Shown here piece after piece: positions 62,218 through 64,000 of a DNA stretch of 64,000 nt (the stretch's first letter is position 1; the number at the start of each line of letters is the position of its first letter). Source of the stretch: Curtanaerobium respiraculi (GTDB lineage: Bacteria > Actinomycetota > Coriobacteriia > Coriobacteriales > Eggerthellaceae); NCBI RefSeq assembly GCF_024609215.1, contig NZ_JANIPD030000001.1, forward strand, positions 1-64,000. Reading direction: 5' to 3'. A program made the position numbers and the translations under genes. The notes below the pieces were generated by a model, which was given only the letters and a program-made list of their open reading frames with translations, was not told the origin of the DNA and searched no databases.

Positions 62218-63414
62218 TTAGAAGTTGTACTTGATCTCGCCCTGGAAATTCTGGCACTGACGAGCGATAGTGATGCGCTGCACGCAGGGAGCGCCTTCTT
62301 CAAGCCACATGGCACGGCAGTCGCGATACAGGCGCTCGGTCGGGCCGTAGGGGGAATCCTCGAAGTAACCGTCGCCACCGAAAATCTCGAGCATCTCGTC
62401 GGAAACCAGCTTCACGGTATCGATGGAGAACAGCTTGCAGATGGCGGCCTTCTCGGTGACGTATTCGTTGGTGGGGTTGATGTCGTAATCGCGAGCGAAG
62501 TCGTAGATGGCGGTGCGGAGGACATGGATCATCTTCTGCATCTCGGCGATCTTCTGCTTGATCATCTGGCGGGAAGCGATCGGCTTGCCGAAGGTGATGC
62601 GGTCGTTAGCGCGCTTGAGCGACATCTCGAGCATGCGCTGAGCCATGCCGAGGTTGGAGCATGCGATGTGCACGCGGGAAACGGACAAGGAGTGGATGGC
62701 AATTTCCATGCCTTGGCCCTCTTTGCCAAGCAGGTACTTGGGATCGAGCTTGACGTTGGTGAACTTCAGGCCCGCATGGCCGGCGCCCCGGCAGCCCATC
62801 ATGTGGGACATCGGAACGATTTCGAAACCGGGAGCGTCATTGGGTACGACGAAGGCGGACAGACGGTCATCCTTTTCCTTGGTCTCGTCGGTCACGGCGA
62901 TGACATAGGTGTAGTCGGAGCAGTCGGTGTGGCTGATGAGCCACTTCTCACCGTTCAGCAGGTAGGTGCCGTCGGCCTGCTTGATGGCGGTGGTGTGGAT
63001 GTCAGCACCCGTGCCACCGGTCTGCTCGGTCAAGGCGAAGTTGATGTAGACGGACTTGTCCTGGAACTTGTCCATGAGCTTGTCCTTCAGCTCCTTGGTG
63101 CCGTAGTCATCAAGGATGCGCCAATTCAGGTCAGCGGCATGATGGAGATGCATGCGCATTCCGCCAGGACCGCGGGAGAACTCTTCCTGGACTCGCAGGA
63201 TTTCCAGCTCGGAGAGATCCCATCCGCCGTACTGGGAAGGTAGGTAGTAGCGGTACAGATCGTTCTTCTTTGCAAGCTCGTAGAACTCCTGAGGGAACGT
63301 ATTCGTGACCTCGATTTCCTTCTGCATCTCATCAAACGGGCCTTCGGCAAGCTCGCGGATCTGCTTCAGATACGCCTCGAACTGCTCATCGGAAATTTTC
63401 GCGTTGGGATTCAT
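62218..63414 (-). CDS. Acyl-CoA dehydrogenase family protein
   Basis: The protein is 398 aa from the ATG at 63414, which has a perfect AGGAGG; an 11-residue longer frame does not. It shows the acyl-CoA dehydrogenase fold with INFALTEQTGGTGADIHTTAI (FAD/substrate loop), WLISHTDCSDYTYVIAV, and GGDGYFEDSPYGPTERLYRD near the C-terminus. The region holding the catalytic Glu in short-chain enzymes reads IFGGDGYFEDSP. Next to a CaiB-type transferase it resembles CaiA, which reduces an enoyl-CoA with electron-transfer flavoprotein, so a reductive role is plausible. Confidence 0.94.
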   Translation of the reverse strand: MNPNAKISDEQFEAYLKQIRELAEGPFDEMQKEIEVTNTFPQEFYELAKKNDLYRYYLPSQYGGWDLSELEILRVQEEFSRGPGGMRMHLHHAADLNWRILDDYGTKELKDKLMDKFQDKSVYINFALTEQTGGTGADIHTTAIKQADGTYLLNGEKWLISHTDCSDYTYVIAVTDETKEKDDRLSAFVVPNDAPGFEIVPMSHMMGCRGAGHAGLKFTNVKLDPKYLLGKEGQGMEIAIHSLSVSRVHIACSNLGMAQRMLEMSLKRANDRITFGKPIASRQMIKQKIAEMQKMIHVLRTAIYDFARDYDINPTNEYVTEKAAICKLFSIDTVKLVSDEMLEIFGGDGYFEDSPYGPTERLYRDCRAMWLEEGAPCVQRITIARQCQNFQGEIKYNF

Positions 63415-63576
63415 ATATCCTCCTAGTGTGTCCCGCGATTCTTTCATCGAGCTTGATAGCTCTCATGGGTACTATTTTGTAATGGCTTACTACTATTTTC
63501 CAATTGATACCGATCGCCATTTTCCCGACGATCCATTCCGATAACCAATGGGTATCGGGAAATGCCTGTTCAGGGC

Positions 63577-63999
63577 CTATATTCCAACCGAAGACGTGGG
63601 AATCGGGGTTGCCATGCGCTCCAGCGGCATACGCACGATTCCCAAGTTGCGGACAGCGATGTAGGCCACCATCCCCGCTTTGCAGCGGAACTTGCATTCG
63701 ATGCACGGGTCTTTGTCGCAATAGGCGAAGGCATCCTCGTCCGCAAAGGCAAAAACGAGCGGCGAGTGCTTCTTGGGAATGACATACTTCACCTGGATGC
63801 CTGTGAAGGTCTTGACCGCAACCCAATCGATGGCGTACTCGTCGCTGCGGATATCCCAGGACACCTTCAGCGCATTGTTATTGAAACTGCCCACGAACTT
63901 ATAGTCAACCGAAACGCATTCGGGAAGGTCTTCCAGCGCCACGAACGAGACCGCCGACTCCTTCTCCTCCTCGTTTTCGCTGAAAAAATCAAGGTAGGC
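63577..63999 (-). CDS. Unknown protein, 5' end outside the window
   Basis: At least 141 codons; the frame is open to the right edge (AYLDFFSENEEEKES at the boundary), so the N-terminus is missing. The visible part has KVSWDIRSDEYAIDWVAVKTF and a Cys cluster, YCDKDPCIECKFRC, that could bind a metal or Fe-S centre. It ends ERMATPIPTSSVGI. Family not recognised. It lies 162 bp upstream of the acyl-CoA dehydrogenase start on the same strand, so it may share the operon or its regulation. Confidence 0.6.
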   Translation of the reverse strand, partial: AYLDFFSENEEEKESAVSFVALEDLPECVSVDYKFVGSFNNNALKVSWDIRSDEYAIDWVAVKTFTGIQVKYVIPKKHSPLVFAFADEDAFAYCDKDPCIECKFRCKAGMVAYIAVRNLGIVRMPLERMATPIPTSSVGI

Positions 64000-64000
64000 A

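Overview
This looks like a GC-rich chromosomal window from a member of the Coriobacteriia, most likely Eggerthellaceae. That assignment is an inference from gene content, not a database match. The supporting genes are a LuxR regulator carried on a polytopic membrane protein, a CaiB/acyl-CoA dehydrogenase cluster with a LysR regulator and an MFS carrier, a GlgC/GlgD pair, and a serine/threonine kinase with a polytopic C-terminus. No rRNA, complete insertion sequence, prophage or CRISPR array was seen.

Layout. (1) 1-4011: a DUF4143-type ATPase and a GH13 alpha-glucan hydrolase. (2) 4228-11471: an accessory block with an IS3-OrfA-like remnant, a 1126-aa SNF2-like helicase, a two-HKD phospholipase-D-like protein, a DUF6361 protein and a small or truncated gene. 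These overlap like an operon and sit directly against the glgP stop, so the block appears to have been inserted into the glycogen locus. It is the best candidate for an uncharacterised DNA-targeting or defence system. (3) 11476-20465: glgB-glgC-glgD-glgA-glgP, with a 223-residue Ala/Lys/Pro-rich tail on GlgA. (4) 20616-25964: a Crp/Fnr regulator with two matching palindromes, a PAP2 phosphatase behind an 11 x 8 bp tandem repeat, a DUF364 protein, a LysR regulator, a DMT exporter and a Cys-rich YkgJ-like protein. (5) 26156-30947: an alpha/beta hydrolase, HxlR regulator, acetate kinase, TauE-like permease and tandem CrcB fluoride channels. (6) 31402-37232: pyrH-frr-uppS-cdsA-dxr and an HtrA protease. 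(7) 37612-42080: DUF488, MntP, LuxR, tRNA-Leu(CAA) and an L,D-transpeptidase. (8) 42081-44477: a poorly coding region with an AAA ATPase and a DUF4956 pseudogene. (9) 44478-55701: purine permease, class I aldolase, TM2, VTT and PRC-barrel proteins, a YtxH protein, serS, a pyridoxal kinase-like gene and a membrane Ser/Thr kinase. (10) 55852-58063: tRNA-Leu(CAG), then about 2 kb of repeats holding one thioesterase gene. (11) 58064-64000: MFS transporter, LysR regulator, CaiB-type CoA-transferase, acyl-CoA dehydrogenase and a partial unknown gene, probably a dedicated CoA-ester pathway.

How the genes work together. The glg genes form a complete make-and-use glycogen pathway: GlgC/D make ADP-glucose, GlgA and GlgB build the polymer, GlgP degrades it, and the GH13 enzyme probably handles dextrins. 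pyrH to dxr form a conserved growth operon for UMP phosphorylation, ribosome recycling, undecaprenyl carrier, CDP-diacylglycerol and MEP-pathway isoprenoids. The right edge looks like an inducible organic-acid module.

Several non-coding repeat families occur in the intergenic gaps. These are a 72-bp dispersed repeat, 29-bp inverted-repeat elements, a 118-bp AT-rich element after a tRNA, and long hairpins. They suggest non-autonomous mobile elements in this lineage.
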